Part shown: positions 22,024 to 30,130 of the stretch, in pieces
Layout: each line of letters starts with the position of its first letter
Numbering within the stretch: the first letter of the stretch is position 1
Source of the DNA: Tubulanus polymorphus
Taxonomy: Eukaryota; Nemertea; Palaeonemertea; Tubulaniformes; Tubulanidae
NCBI RefSeq assembly: GCF_964204645.1
Contig: NC_134032.1
Location: 4,926,916-4,990,915 of the forward strand
Reading direction: 5' to 3'
Length of the DNA stretch: 64,000 bases
Made by a program: the position numbers and the translations under genes
Notes under the pieces: generated by a model
What the model was told of the DNA's origin: nothing
What the model saw: only the letters and a program-made list of their open reading frames with translations
Database searches by the model: none

Positions 22024-22045
22024 TAATTTTTTTGTTAAATAAATG
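22024..22045 (+). promoter_or_regulatory. T-run plus AAATAAATG start element of the capsid gene
   Basis: A run of seven T, the spacer GTTAAATA, then AATG at 22043. The same bases precede the capsid gene in Polinton C (57818-57841), so the element is conserved between copies. Confidence 0.6.
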
Positions 22046-23290
22046 AGTGGGAGTTATATAAGTCCTTCTAAGATTTCTAGAATATCTAATGCTATTAAAG
22101 CAGAAAGATCACATCATATAATTACTCATAACCCTTCAAATATTAATCCCGATGAAACTTTATACGTTAGAATCCCTCGATTAACACAAAATACTTTTTA
22201 TGTTCCAAACAGTATTTATTTATCAGCTGATATAAAAGTAATCGGTAATAATAATAATTATGTCGTTGATAATGTTGGAAGATATTTGATTAAAAAGTTA
22301 ACAATAAAGATTGGTCCGGAAACAGTTTTCTCATTAGATGATTATAATTTATTTATGCATTATAAAGATTTATGGTTAACAAAAGAAAATAGAAATAATA
22401 TGATATTTCAAGGCATCCAATCAGAAAACCAAAATAAATTAAGATCTGAAGCCAATAACGCAATAGTAAATAATGACGTAGATAATTTGATTAAAAAGAT
22501 TTATGGAAGCAAATATAAAATTCCATTAGATTTTGAATTGATAAATAATAATGCACCTTTATATAAATACGCAATTCAAGAAGATATTATATTTGAGATA
22601 ACATTTGCTCCTGTAAATGAAATTGTATTATCTAGTGTTGTTAAAGATATGAGTTATAAATTATCGAATATATGTTTAGAATATGATACAGTAACTGATG
22701 AAAATATTGCTAGAACAATTCAAACTCAATACAATCAAGGATTTTCATTATTATATGATTATATTGATAAATTTAAAACTGTAACTATTAATGCAAATGA
22801 TGAAATAATTAATGAGAATATTAACTTTCCTAGAAGATCTATTAAAGGCATATTAATATTTTTTACCATTGGAACGTATACTAATGGCGCAATAAATGTT
22901 GATAATTATTATAATCCTGAAATAACAAAAGTAGAAATAACTATCGAAGGAATAGCAAATAAAATATTTTGTCAAGGAATGAGAATGATAGATCAATGGG
23001 TAGAAATTAAAAAACATTTTATGAATGAAAAAGTAAAATCATTTGAAAATTGTAACATTAATCAAATTGATTATTATACCGGTAATAAATTTGCATTATG
23101 GGTAGATTTTAGAACAACTGAAGATAATTCATTACATGGTTCTGGGAAAAAATTACAAAATACAAAAGATGGGATCCAATTATTTATGAAAAAGAAAAAG
23201 GGAATCAAAAATTTTAAAATGCACATTTATATTATATCTGACGCACAATTAAATATTGTAAATTCTCAATTAGATAGTATTCAATATTAG
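22043..23290 (+). CDS. Major capsid protein, double jelly-roll
   Basis: The 415-residue protein matches the Polinton major capsid pattern. It has RLTQNTFYVPNSIYLSADIK, then GRYLIKKLTIKIGPETVFS with DDYNLFMHYKDLWLT, then GIQSENQNKLRSEA. Later come YGSKYKIPLDFELIN, IIFEITFAPVNEIV and INFPRRSIKGILIF. The order (strands, 'YD.F..Y.DL' block, 'KLR' block, second jelly roll with 'PRRS.KGIL') is the same as in other Polinton capsid proteins. It would form the pseudo-hexagonal trimers of an icosahedral shell. It is intact, unlike several neighbours, and is transcribed with the penton and ATPase set. The C copy at 57839 is broken. Confidence 0.88.
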   Translation: MSGSYISPSKISRISNAIKAERSHHIITHNPSNINPDETLYVRIPRLTQNTFYVPNSIYLSADIKVIGNNNNYVVDNVGRYLIKKLTIKIGPETVFSLDDYNLFMHYKDLWLTKENRNNMIFQGIQSENQNKLRSEANNAIVNNDVDNLIKKIYGSKYKIPLDFELINNNAPLYKYAIQEDIIFEITFAPVNEIVLSSVVKDMSYKLSNICLEYDTVTDENIARTIQTQYNQGFSLLYDYIDKFKTVTINANDEIINENINFPRRSIKGILIFFTIGTYTNGAINVDNYYNPEITKVEITIEGIANKIFCQGMRMIDQWVEIKKHFMNEKVKSFENCNINQIDYYTGNKFALWVDFRTTEDNSLHGSGKKLQNTKDGIQLFMKKKKGIKNFKMHIYIISDAQLNIVNSQLDSIQY

Positions 23291-23320
23291 AAATATAAAG
23301 TTAAAATTAAGGATATATAA

Positions 23321-24448
23321 ATGAGTGGTAAAAAAACTCCTAATACTAAAGAACAATATTTAAGAAATTTATATTGCAACCCTGAGAGTTCGGTTGCTTA
23401 TTCTTCTACTAAAAATATATGGCGTAAAGTAAAACAAGATAAATTAGATAAGATAATCCCACAAAATTTAGTTAAATATAAAGATATAAATGAATTTATG
23501 TTAGAACAACCAACATATACAACACATAAAAAAATTGTTAGAAAATATAAAACTCGTAAAACTATGGTAAGTTATGTAGATCAACAGTGGCAAGGAGATT
23601 TAATTGATATGAAAAATCTTAAAAAAGATAATAATGATTATTGGTGGATATTGAATATAATTGATATTTTTAGTCGTTATGTATGGAGCTTCCCACTTTA
23701 TAGAAAAGATGCTGCACAAACATCACATGTTTTAAGAAAATTTCTTTCAGGTGGTAAACTAAAACCAGAAAAAATTCAATTTGATGATGGAAAAGAATTT
23801 GATAATTCATTAGTTCATGGACTTTTAGATTTTCATAATATTAAATATTTTTCGACAAAATCGGATAAAAAAGCAGCAGTTGTTGAACGATTTAATAGAA
23901 CATTGAGAACAAGAATGTCAAAATATTTCACAGCAAATAATACTTATAAATGGATTGATGTTTTACCAAAATTTATAGAAGGATATAATAATTCTTATCA
24001 TTCTTCTATTGGAATGAAACCTATTGATGCTAGAAAACCTGAAAATGCTGAAATTGTTTGGAATAATTTATATGGAGCATTTCTTGTTGATGATTTTGGT
24101 GAACCTAAATTTAAATTTGGTCAAAATGTTAGAATTTCTAAGTATAAAAAGATATTTGACAAAGGATACGATCGAAATTTTACTAGAGAAATATATAAAA
24201 TAAAAAAGGTAATAACAACAAAACCATATGTCTATAAATTAGAAGATTTAGATGGTGAAGAAGTTGATGGCTACTTTTACGAAGAAGAATTAAGTTTAAC
24301 TACTGAAAATCTAGAACAAGAATATAAAATTGAAAAAGTACTAAAAACAAAAACTGTTAAAAGAAAAAAATATTCTTTAGTAAAATGGGTTGGATGGCCA
24401 GATAAATTTAATGAATGGATATTATCAAGTAAAATTAAAAATATATAA
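23321..24448 (+). CDS. Retroviral-type integrase with chromodomain
   Basis: This 375-residue enzyme inserts the linear element into host DNA, giving the 6-bp duplications. The catalytic triad is visible: D93 in WQGDLIDM, D155 in QFDDGKEF and E189 in KAAVVERFNRTL, with NSYHSSIGMKP downstream. An N-terminal region has no clear HHCC finger. The last 50 residues (YKIEKVLKTK to KWVGWPDKFNEWI) are a chromodomain, likely targeting modified histones. It is intact here. The stop TAA is directly followed by the ATPase ATG (TATATAAATG). Confidence 0.93.
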   Translation: MSGKKTPNTKEQYLRNLYCNPESSVAYSSTKNIWRKVKQDKLDKIIPQNLVKYKDINEFMLEQPTYTTHKKIVRKYKTRKTMVSYVDQQWQGDLIDMKNLKKDNNDYWWILNIIDIFSRYVWSFPLYRKDAAQTSHVLRKFLSGGKLKPEKIQFDDGKEFDNSLVHGLLDFHNIKYFSTKSDKKAAVVERFNRTLRTRMSKYFTANNTYKWIDVLPKFIEGYNNSYHSSIGMKPIDARKPENAEIVWNNLYGAFLVDDFGEPKFKFGQNVRISKYKKIFDKGYDRNFTREIYKIKKVITTKPYVYKLEDLDGEEVDGYFYEEELSLTTENLEQEYKIEKVLKTKTVKRKKYSLVKWVGWPDKFNEWILSSKIKNI

Positions 24449-25058
24449 ATGAATAAGGAATTATTCATATTTGAACCTCATAATATGTTAATTTCTGGTG
24501 TAACAAATTGTGGAAAAAACTTATTTTATATTAAATTTATTAGAAACTGTTTATGAAAACTATTTTGATAATATAGTATTATTTTGTCCAACATATGAAT
24601 TTAATCAAACTTATGATAGAAACATTACTAGAAATAATAAATTTATTATATTAGATCCTAAAACAGTAAAAGAAAATTTAGATAATTGTATAAAAATAGC
24701 AATTGATATTTATAAAGGATCAAATACATTATTTATCATAGATGATTGTGCTAATCTACATGATTCAAAAGTTAGAGAAAGTGAGTTATGTTATTTAGCT
24801 TTTTCTGGCAGACATTTTGGGATAACAACTTGGGTTTTAAATCAAAAATATAATTCAATTGTTAAAGACTTTAGAGAAAACATTAGATTTCTAGTTTTAT
24901 TCTACAATAAAGATAGAAAATCGATGAAAAATGCACTTGAGGAAAATGATATTATTCCACATGATTTACATAATGAATATATGGATAAGTTGAAAAATAT
25001 TAAAAGATCAAAATTACTATTTAGATTACAACACCCATTTAAATATGAATTTATTTAA
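24449..25058 (+). pseudogene. Packaging ATPase (FtsK/HerA type), frameshifted in Walker A
   Basis: The reading starts MNKELFIFEPHNMLISGVTN, then needs a frame change around 24520. There a run of six A (GGAAAAAACTT) has one base more than the GGTAAAACA of the intact copies. The break falls inside the nucleotide-binding P-loop (GVTNCGKT in the other copies). The remaining frame from about 24510 has NTLFIIDDCANL (Walker B, DD), AFSGRHFGITTWVLNQKYNS and a basic C-terminus. Intact ATPases are at 29519, 37610 and 60395. This enzyme would pump DNA into the capsid. Confidence 0.9.
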
Positions 25059-25440
25059 ATTCAATTAGTTTGTTAATCTAGTTGAATTCTAGTTATTGGT
25101 AGTTGTAACAAAAATCAAATAGATTTAACAATATTTTAACTAGCTTGTTAATCTAGTTTAATTCTAGTTACATTCTAGTTGAATTCTAGTTGTTAGTAGT
25201 TGAAACAAAAATCAACTAGAATGTAACTAGAAATAAACAAAAACAACAATATTTCAACTAGCTTGTTAATCTAGTTGAATTCTAGTTACATTCTAGTTGA
25301 ATTCTAGTTGTTAGTAGTTGAAACAAAAATCAACTAGATTTAACAAGAAATAAACAAAAACACTAATATTTCAACTAGCTTGTTAATCTAGTTGAATTCT
25401 AGTTACATTCTAGTTAAATTCTAGTTGCAACATCACACAA
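25059..25440. repeat. About three copies of a 117-bp AT-rich repeat
   Basis: The landmark CTAGCTTGTTAATCTAGTT recurs at 25140, 25258 and 25375 (spacing about 117), with a shorter start near 25065. Each unit holds several TTCTAGTT motifs in both orientations (CAACTAGA and TCTAGTTG). This is the only long non-coding stretch in Polinton A. It sits between two operon-like gene blocks, so it may hold regulatory or replication sites. Confidence 0.75.
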
Positions 25441-25441
25441 T

Positions 25442-25463
25442 TAATTTTTTTGTTATATAAATG
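25442..25463 (+). promoter_or_regulatory. T-run plus TATAAATG start element
   Basis: TAATTTTTTTGTTATATAAATG ending on the 25461 start codon. Confidence 0.55.
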
Positions 25464-26051
25464 GTAGGTGAAAAGAAAATAAAATCTAAAAATGGTGATG
25501 TTCCAATTGAAAAAACTTTAGATGATTTAGGAATAACAGAAACAAAATTAACTCCAGATGATGGTGCTTTAAATAATGTAACAACAAATAATAATTATGA
25601 ATATTATCTTTATTGTAAACATCAATTAGAAATATTAATAGCATCTGGAAAATGTAAAAATTTTGTCGGTAAAAATTTAACTTATAATGAATTAGATACA
25701 ATGAAATCAGATGAAATTATTAGATTATTTAAGATTTATGAAGCCGCGAGAACAGCTAGAATTAATGATGCGATATCAGAAAATGTAGTAAAAGGTTATA
25801 GTAAATTATGTAATTATATACTACCAATTGAAGATGAAAATAGATTATATTCCGATTTAAAAAATGATTATTTAGTTATGACAGAATTAAATAAATGGAT
25901 TGGATATTTATCATTTCAATTAGGTGGATTTATGACATTATTATCAACTGGGGTTATAACATTTTCAAATATTGAAAGTAAAAATATTTCTATAATAAAT
26001 GAGCGAGGTGGAAGAAGTGAAGAAAAAACCGAGATCACAGAAACAAATTGA
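25461..26051 (+). CDS. Polinton protein of unknown function with apolar tail (196 aa)
   Basis: Conserved features are IEKTLDDLGI near the start, YEYYLYCKHQLEILIASGK, LTYNELDTMKSDEIIRLFKIYEAAR and YSKLCNYILPI. A C-terminal apolar stretch follows (IGYLSFQLGGFMTLLSTGVITF, about residues 148-170). Copies are at 62461 (C) and, truncated, 31569 (B). It is always next to the basic membrane protein gene that follows. The role is unknown. Its last 53 nt overlap the next gene in another frame. Confidence 0.65.
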   Translation: MVGEKKIKSKNGDVPIEKTLDDLGITETKLTPDDGALNNVTTNNNYEYYLYCKHQLEILIASGKCKNFVGKNLTYNELDTMKSDEIIRLFKIYEAARTARINDAISENVVKGYSKLCNYILPIEDENRLYSDLKNDYLVMTELNKWIGYLSFQLGGFMTLLSTGVITFSNIESKNISIINERGGRSEEKTEITETN

Positions 26052-26352
26052 ATGGTCTCGGCAATTAGGAATTAAATCACAAGAATATAAAAAAGCTGTA
26101 AAAGAAAAAATAAGTAATAAAAATGTTAATAAAAATAGTGAAAATATTGTTATTTCTAATCCTTCTAATGATAGAATATTTGATAAATATTTATATTTTA
26201 CAGTTGGATTTGTAATTGTATTCATTTTGATTGGGTGTAATTGGTATAAGAAATCAAATAAAATTCATGGTATTAGTAATTCTGAACCAACTGCTATCAA
26301 AAATGAAAGTACTTCTGAAATTCCAAAATTGATAATAAAAAAAATGGATTAA
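25999..26352 (+). CDS. Basic single-pass membrane protein (117 aa)
   Basis: The N-terminus is Lys/Arg-rich (KKKPRSQKQIEWSRQLGIKS), then there is one membrane segment (YFTVGFVIVFILIGCNW, about residues 69-87) and a short polar tail. Homologues in B (31214-31576, and 31873 on) and C (62095-62375) keep the SEKQIKWARELG-like block. The basic head could bind DNA or a capsid face. No family name is known to me. Confidence 0.65.
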   Translation: MSEVEEVKKKPRSQKQIEWSRQLGIKSQEYKKAVKEKISNKNVNKNSENIVISNPSNDRIFDKYLYFTVGFVIVFILIGCNWYKKSNKIHGISNSEPTAIKNESTSEIPKLIIKKMD

Positions 26353-26542
26353 TATTATAGAAAAAAAGCAAAAAAAAATAATTTTTTTAATTAATTAAAT
26401 ATTAATTGAATATCTCACTACTTTTGTCTATCACTGTGTGGGCGCCGTTTATGACACCATCTATGAGGAGCAATTAAATTGTCCAGATAAGTCATTTCGG
26501 ATTCTAGATATTCATTATTTTTATTAATCTATTTTTTTAAAT
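26353..26542. other. Intergenic with conserved block shared with Polinton C
   Basis: The bases GTCCAGATAAGTCATTTCGG (26482-26501) recur at 63262 and partly at 63573. The preceding ATCTCACTACTTTTGT also recurs (63218). A short - strand reading, MTYLDN..., exists here, but no clear gene was accepted. Confidence 0.55.
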
Positions 26543-26869
26543 TTAATCAACAATTTCTAAATCATGATGGCCATCTTCATTTTTCCCATGATATATTATT
26601 TTAAATCCTACTAAATCTTTCAATTCCTCCATACTCAATGAAACCCATTTATCGGGTAAAAACACTTTAAATTCTCGCGATGTACTAACATTACAGTAGC
26701 TTAAATTAGCTGATACTTTCTCTCCATATTTAGTTTTTATCTTTTCTAATTTTAATATTTTATGTTCAATTTCTTTTGTAACATCAACTAACTTTTTTAT
26801 TTCAAATTGTTTTTTTGCTGGTTTTATTCTGTTAATTATTGTTGCTAAGAATGCTTTTCTATCTCCCAT
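26543..26869 (-). CDS. Small OB-fold-like protein (108 aa), possible ssDNA-binding protein
   Basis: The C-terminal part shows KTKYGEKVSANLSYC, EFKVFLPDKWVSLS and FKIIYHGKNEDGHHDLEIVD. A beta-rich pattern with 'TKYG..', '.FLP.' and 'Y.G' is usual for a short family found next to Polinton polymerases. An OB-fold that binds single-stranded DNA during replication is my inference. It reads from the right TIR, opposite to all late-type genes, and shares the same TIR promoter sequence as PolB. That suggests the two replication genes are co-regulated. The C homologue at 52104 is on the + strand after PolB. Confidence 0.6.
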   Translation of the reverse strand: MGDRKAFLATIINRIKPAKKQFEIKKLVDVTKEIEHKILKLEKIKTKYGEKVSANLSYCNVSTSREFKVFLPDKWVSLSMEELKDLVGFKIIYHGKNEDGHHDLEIVD

Positions 26870-26889
26870 TTATTAGGGGAAAAAATTAC
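26867..26889 (-). promoter_or_regulatory. TIR-embedded start element of the right-end gene
   Basis: On the - strand AATTTTTTCCCCTAATAAATG ends on the start codon. It is the mirror of 9400-9420 before PolB, so both outermost genes use TIR sequence as promoter. Confidence 0.55.
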
Positions 26890-26954
26890 TTGTGGTGATG
26901 AGTGGTGTCTCGCCCTCTCGCCCTCTGATCTGAACCCCTGATATTCCAATTACT
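26867..26954 (-). repeat. Polinton A right TIR
   Basis: Inverted copy of the left TIR. It includes the ATG of the rightmost - strand gene (26867-26869). ATTATA follows outside. Confidence 0.93.
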
Positions 26955-26960
26955 ATTATA

Positions 26961-27080
26961 TTATTATTATTATTTTTATTATTATTAATAATAATATGTA
27001 GTAGAGCTATGAAATGTTATGAACTGTTCGATATGACATTGTAGATCTATATGATTATGAAATATGCAAATTATATCAGG
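26961..27080. other. Transposase intron, right of Polinton A
   Basis: Simple (ATT)n-rich tract then AT-rich intron, ending in the acceptor TTATATCAG at 27080. Confidence 0.6.
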
Positions 27081-27696
27081 GTGACAGATGGCATCAGTAA
27101 AAAATGGTCATCAGCAGTCAAACACATCCAAGACAATCATGAAGACTGCAGCCATGAACCCATAACATCAGATAAGAAATGGCTGTATCCAGGTAAGATA
27201 TTATTAATTGCAACCTGCTGAATCAGAATTGAAATCTAATTACATGTGATGAAACATACTATTTACAGGATCTTTGGTTGGTGATTCGATACGAAAATAT
27301 CTGACGAATACACGGGTTGTAAAAAAAGTGAAGATGATGTCACCATGCGGCCAGACCAGTAAACTGGATTGTCTTCGCAGTGTATTCAATCATTTTGCCC
27401 CGAAGATGATTCAGTTCTCTTACAATGGAATGACAAGCAGGTAAGCAAAGTATATAATAATTGAGTTATTTCCATTTGTTCATACATATGTCCCTGCTAA
27501 GACTTATATCAATCAAGATTTGGAATTAGAATATGTTGACATTTGCTGGAACAAGATACTCGAGGACGTAGAAGAAGCAGATAGGCCAAGGAAAATAATC
27601 ACAGTACCACCGACTCTCACATCAAACAGAGAAAGAATCTCCAAAGAAGAGGCCATTGCAATGCAAAGGACAAGATTCAAAAACACTAAGAGATGA
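27081..27696 (+). CDS. THAP-domain DDE transposase, 3' exons
   Basis: Exons 27081-27192 and 27269-27440 continue the transposase begun at 6726. They encode SKKWSSAVKHIQDNHEDC, KKWLYPG, then KVKMMSPCGQTSKLD and FNHFAPKMIQFSYNGMTSR, which is the usual order for this protein family. Splice phases fit the exon ending at 8952 (a split Val codon). The final stretch (about 27500-27696) ends DRPRKIITVPP...RFKNTKR. The region between is shorter than the family norm and may have lost an exon. Polinton A is thus in an intron and could be spliced out. Confidence 0.65.
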
Positions 27697-28361
27697 TTGA
27701 ATGGTAAGCCTCTTGACATTTGTATTTTAAGGTATAATTTCAAATAATCTTGAAATACATGCACATGAAAACATGACAATTATATTGATTTTCTTAACAA
27801 AAATTCATTCTTTTCAGACTTACTGAAAAAAGGATGACCCAAACGGATGATTGAATTCGAAGAATAATGTACGAAGAAATATATTTGAAATTTGGCAGTT
27901 CAAAGATACCGAGTACGTTTTCCAACATCCGGAATCATGATATATCTTGTATTCGTTTTATAAATCATCCTAAAATATTTTTCATGTCTTTTTCAGGTAA
28001 TGAAGACAAAATATCTACATTTGCATGGAAAGATTAATGGTGAAACTAAGCTAACATGTCTTAAGTGAAAGTTGTAGACACCAGTTCACTCAATAAATGA
28101 TCTGTAGAAAATTGATGGGAAACTGCAAATAAAATTATTGATCAACTTTAGCATTAACAAAACTGCTCCTTACTTGAACAATTGATTGCTTTCAGCTGTT
28201 TGAATTAAAACTCAATGGATTGATTGCAAAAAGTTTGATGGATTATAAATATGCAATAATAATTTATATTTTATATCTTAGCGATGTCATTGTTTTATAA
28301 AAGTATCTGTAAGAAAAGCACAAGTTAAGAAGAATATATGAACGTTGTTTAACGAATTCCT
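27697..28361. other. Non-coding between convergent Kolobok genes
   Basis: AT-rich, with no gene seen. It holds the 3' ends of the transposase and the P2X7-like gene and likely poly(A) signals (AATAAA-like at 28131). Confidence 0.5.
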
Positions 28362-28767
28362 TCATTTTAATTCATTAAGGTCCATCAATCGACACATTAC
28401 AAAATCCTTTATATACATGGTCCTCCTCATAACCGTCCTCAAGGAAATGTGCGCGGATGGACGAAACGACACAAGCAGGCAAAATCTCCTATTCTCCTTG
28501 CCCAAATATCCCAAACACCATCGAACAAATGATCTGTACGCTCTATGTCTTAATTTCGCATTTTCTGGCCCTTCAGAACTTTTCCGTCCGTACTGACGTT
28601 TAAATTCCGTCCACATCAGCTGCAGGACCCAAGGGTTCAAACAGATTGGAGCGAAAGCTGCCGTGTCCGTCATGCAGGTCTCTTCATTTTTTCACGACGT
28701 CAATCTCAATACAGCACACACACACTCCTGCTCCGTCTCTAAGATCTGACAATGTCCACATTGGCAC
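28362..28767 (-). CDS. P2X7-C-terminus-like protein, 3' exon
   Basis: After the acceptor CTTTTTAG at 28768 the - strand reads CQCGHCQILETEQECVC, then TCMTDTAAFAPICLNPWVLQ, and finally RHRAYRSFVRWCLGYLGKENRR. The Cys-rich 'C.CG.C', the 'CLNPWVL' and the 'R..AYR.FV.W..GYLG' blocks are those of the P2X7 receptor C-terminal zinc-binding domain and its many invertebrate relatives. The frame shifts at least once (about 28710), so this copy is probably broken. The 5' exon is at 38726-38944 on the far side of Polinton B. Confidence 0.6.
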
Positions 28768-29023
28768 CTAAAAAGATTATCCCTAAAATATTAATTATTA
28801 AGGCATGGATAAAGGTATCTGCTTGTAAGCCTATGCTGATTCAATGCAGTACAAGAATAGTCCAGCAGTGCCAGCACAACAACGTTGAATCGCACCGAGC
28901 TTTTGAAACCGAGCTTTTTAAGATTCTCTTATTTCGCCAACAATGCTAAAAAACCTATGGTTAAATCTACGACTTAATGAATCTTAAAATACACATTTTT
29001 AAGTTAAATGTTATATAAACATA

Positions 29024-29428
29024 AGTAATAGGGGTAATGGGCTTTCAAGCCAAAGGTCGAACGGTCGAGCTCATTAAAAAGAAACATTAAAAGTAATTTA
29101 AAACTATAATATATTTTCATAACCGTGTGCATTTTATATTATAACTAAATATTTATTCTAAGATATCAATAATTTAAATTTAAAAAGCATATTGTATTAA
29201 ATCAATTGGTCGCTCCACTTCGCTACCGCTCCGCTCCGCGACCAATTGATTTATTTACAATACACAAATTCATATAATCAAATATATTTTAATAATAATT
29301 ATTCTATTATTCAACTGAAATACACACGGTTATGAAAATATATTATAGTTTTAAATTACTTTTAATGTTTGTTTTTAATGAACTCGACCATTCAACCTTT
29401 AACCTGAAAGCCCATTACCCCTATTACT
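29024..29428. repeat. Left terminal palindrome of Polinton B (doubled TIR)
   Basis: An outer TIR (29024 to about 29147) is repeated in inverse orientation at about 29305-29428, so both outer and inner edges read AGTAATAGGG inward. A GC-rich hairpin at 29204-29252 (ATCAATTGGTCGC ... GCGACCAATTGAT) sits mid-way, with several GCTCC/GCTAC repeats in its loop. Confidence 0.9.
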
Positions 29429-29518
29429 CTTGAAATAATCATATACATGAATAACATTTAAATTGACAGATTATTCAATATAAAAGTGTAAGCTATTATA
29501 GAATAGATATATAAATAG

Positions 29519-30130
29519 TTATTTTATAAATTTATATTCATATGGAAATTGTAGTCTCAGTAATAATTTTGAACCTTTATTATTCTTTAATTTATTCATA
29601 TATTCATCATGTAATTCAGTGGGTTTAATTTGATTTTCTTCCAATGATTGTTGCATAGATTTTTTATCTTTGTTAAAAAATAAAACTAGAAATCTTATAT
29701 TCTCCCTAAAGTCTTTAACAATTGAATTATATTTTTGATTTAAAACCCATGTTGTTATCCCAAAATGTCTCCCAGAGAAAGCTAAATAACATAACTCACT
29801 TTCTCCCACTTTTGAATCATGTAAATTTAAGCAATCATCTATAATGAATAATGTATTTGATCCTTTATAAGTATCAATTGCTATTTTAATACAATTATCT
29901 AAATTTTCTTTTACTGTTTTAGGATCTAATATAATAAACTTTTTCATCTTAACTATATCTCTATTATATGTTTTATTCATTTCATAAGTAGGACAAAATA
30001 ATATTATATTATCAAAATGATTCTTATAAATAGTTTCTAACAAGTCTAATACGAAATGTGTTTTACCACAATTGGTAACTCCAGTAACTAACATATTATG
30101 CGGTTCAAATATAAATAAATCTTTATTCAT
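29519..30130 (-). CDS. Packaging ATPase, intact (left arm)
   Basis: The 203-residue ATPase has the P-loop GVTNCGKTHF at residues 16-25, Walker B NTLFIIDDCLNL at about 97-108, and AFSGRHFGITTWVLNQKYNS downstream, ending in a basic/aromatic tail. It belongs to the FtsK/HerA family of genome-packaging motors of double jelly-roll viruses. The start ATG overlaps the integrase stop by 8 nt (ATGAATAA). It is intact although the integrase beside it is broken. Walker B has Leu where other copies have Ala. Confidence 0.9.
   Translation of the reverse strand: MNKDLFIFEPHNMLVTGVTNCGKTHFVLDLLETIYKNHFDNIILFCPTYEMNKTYNRDIVKMKKFIILDPKTVKENLDNCIKIAIDTYKGSNTLFIIDDCLNLHDSKVGESELCYLAFSGRHFGITTWVLNQKYNSIVKDFRENIRFLVLFFNKDKKSMQQSLEENQIKPTELHDEYMNKLKNNKGSKLLLRLQFPYEYKFIK

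Larger units (their letters stand above)
9333..26954 (+). mobile_element. Polinton/Maverick A (17.6 kb, nearly complete)
   Basis: The element has 88-bp terminal inverted repeats starting AGTAATTGG and a perfect 6-bp target duplication, ATTATA (9327-9332 and 26955-26960), both as expected of Polintons. It encodes PolB with an intein, a zinc-finger/zinc-ribbon protein, penton, membrane proteins, major capsid protein, chromodomain integrase and packaging ATPase, plus a small OB-fold-like protein at the right end. Gene starts share a TAAATG signature. Damage: in-frame stops at 11692 and 13282 (PolB), 14598 (zinc-finger gene) and 21186 (membrane protein), an ATPase frameshift near 24520, and a 1083-bp tandem duplication. 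No protease gene was recognised. Confidence 0.93.

Noticed and set aside
23321-24448. Endogenous retrovirus or Ty3-like element
   Set aside because: The integrase stands without reverse transcriptase, protease or LTRs and lies among capsid, PolB and ATPase genes, so it belongs to a Polinton.
25059-25440. CRISPR array
   Set aside because: Repeats are contiguous 117-bp units without unique spacers, in an animal genome.
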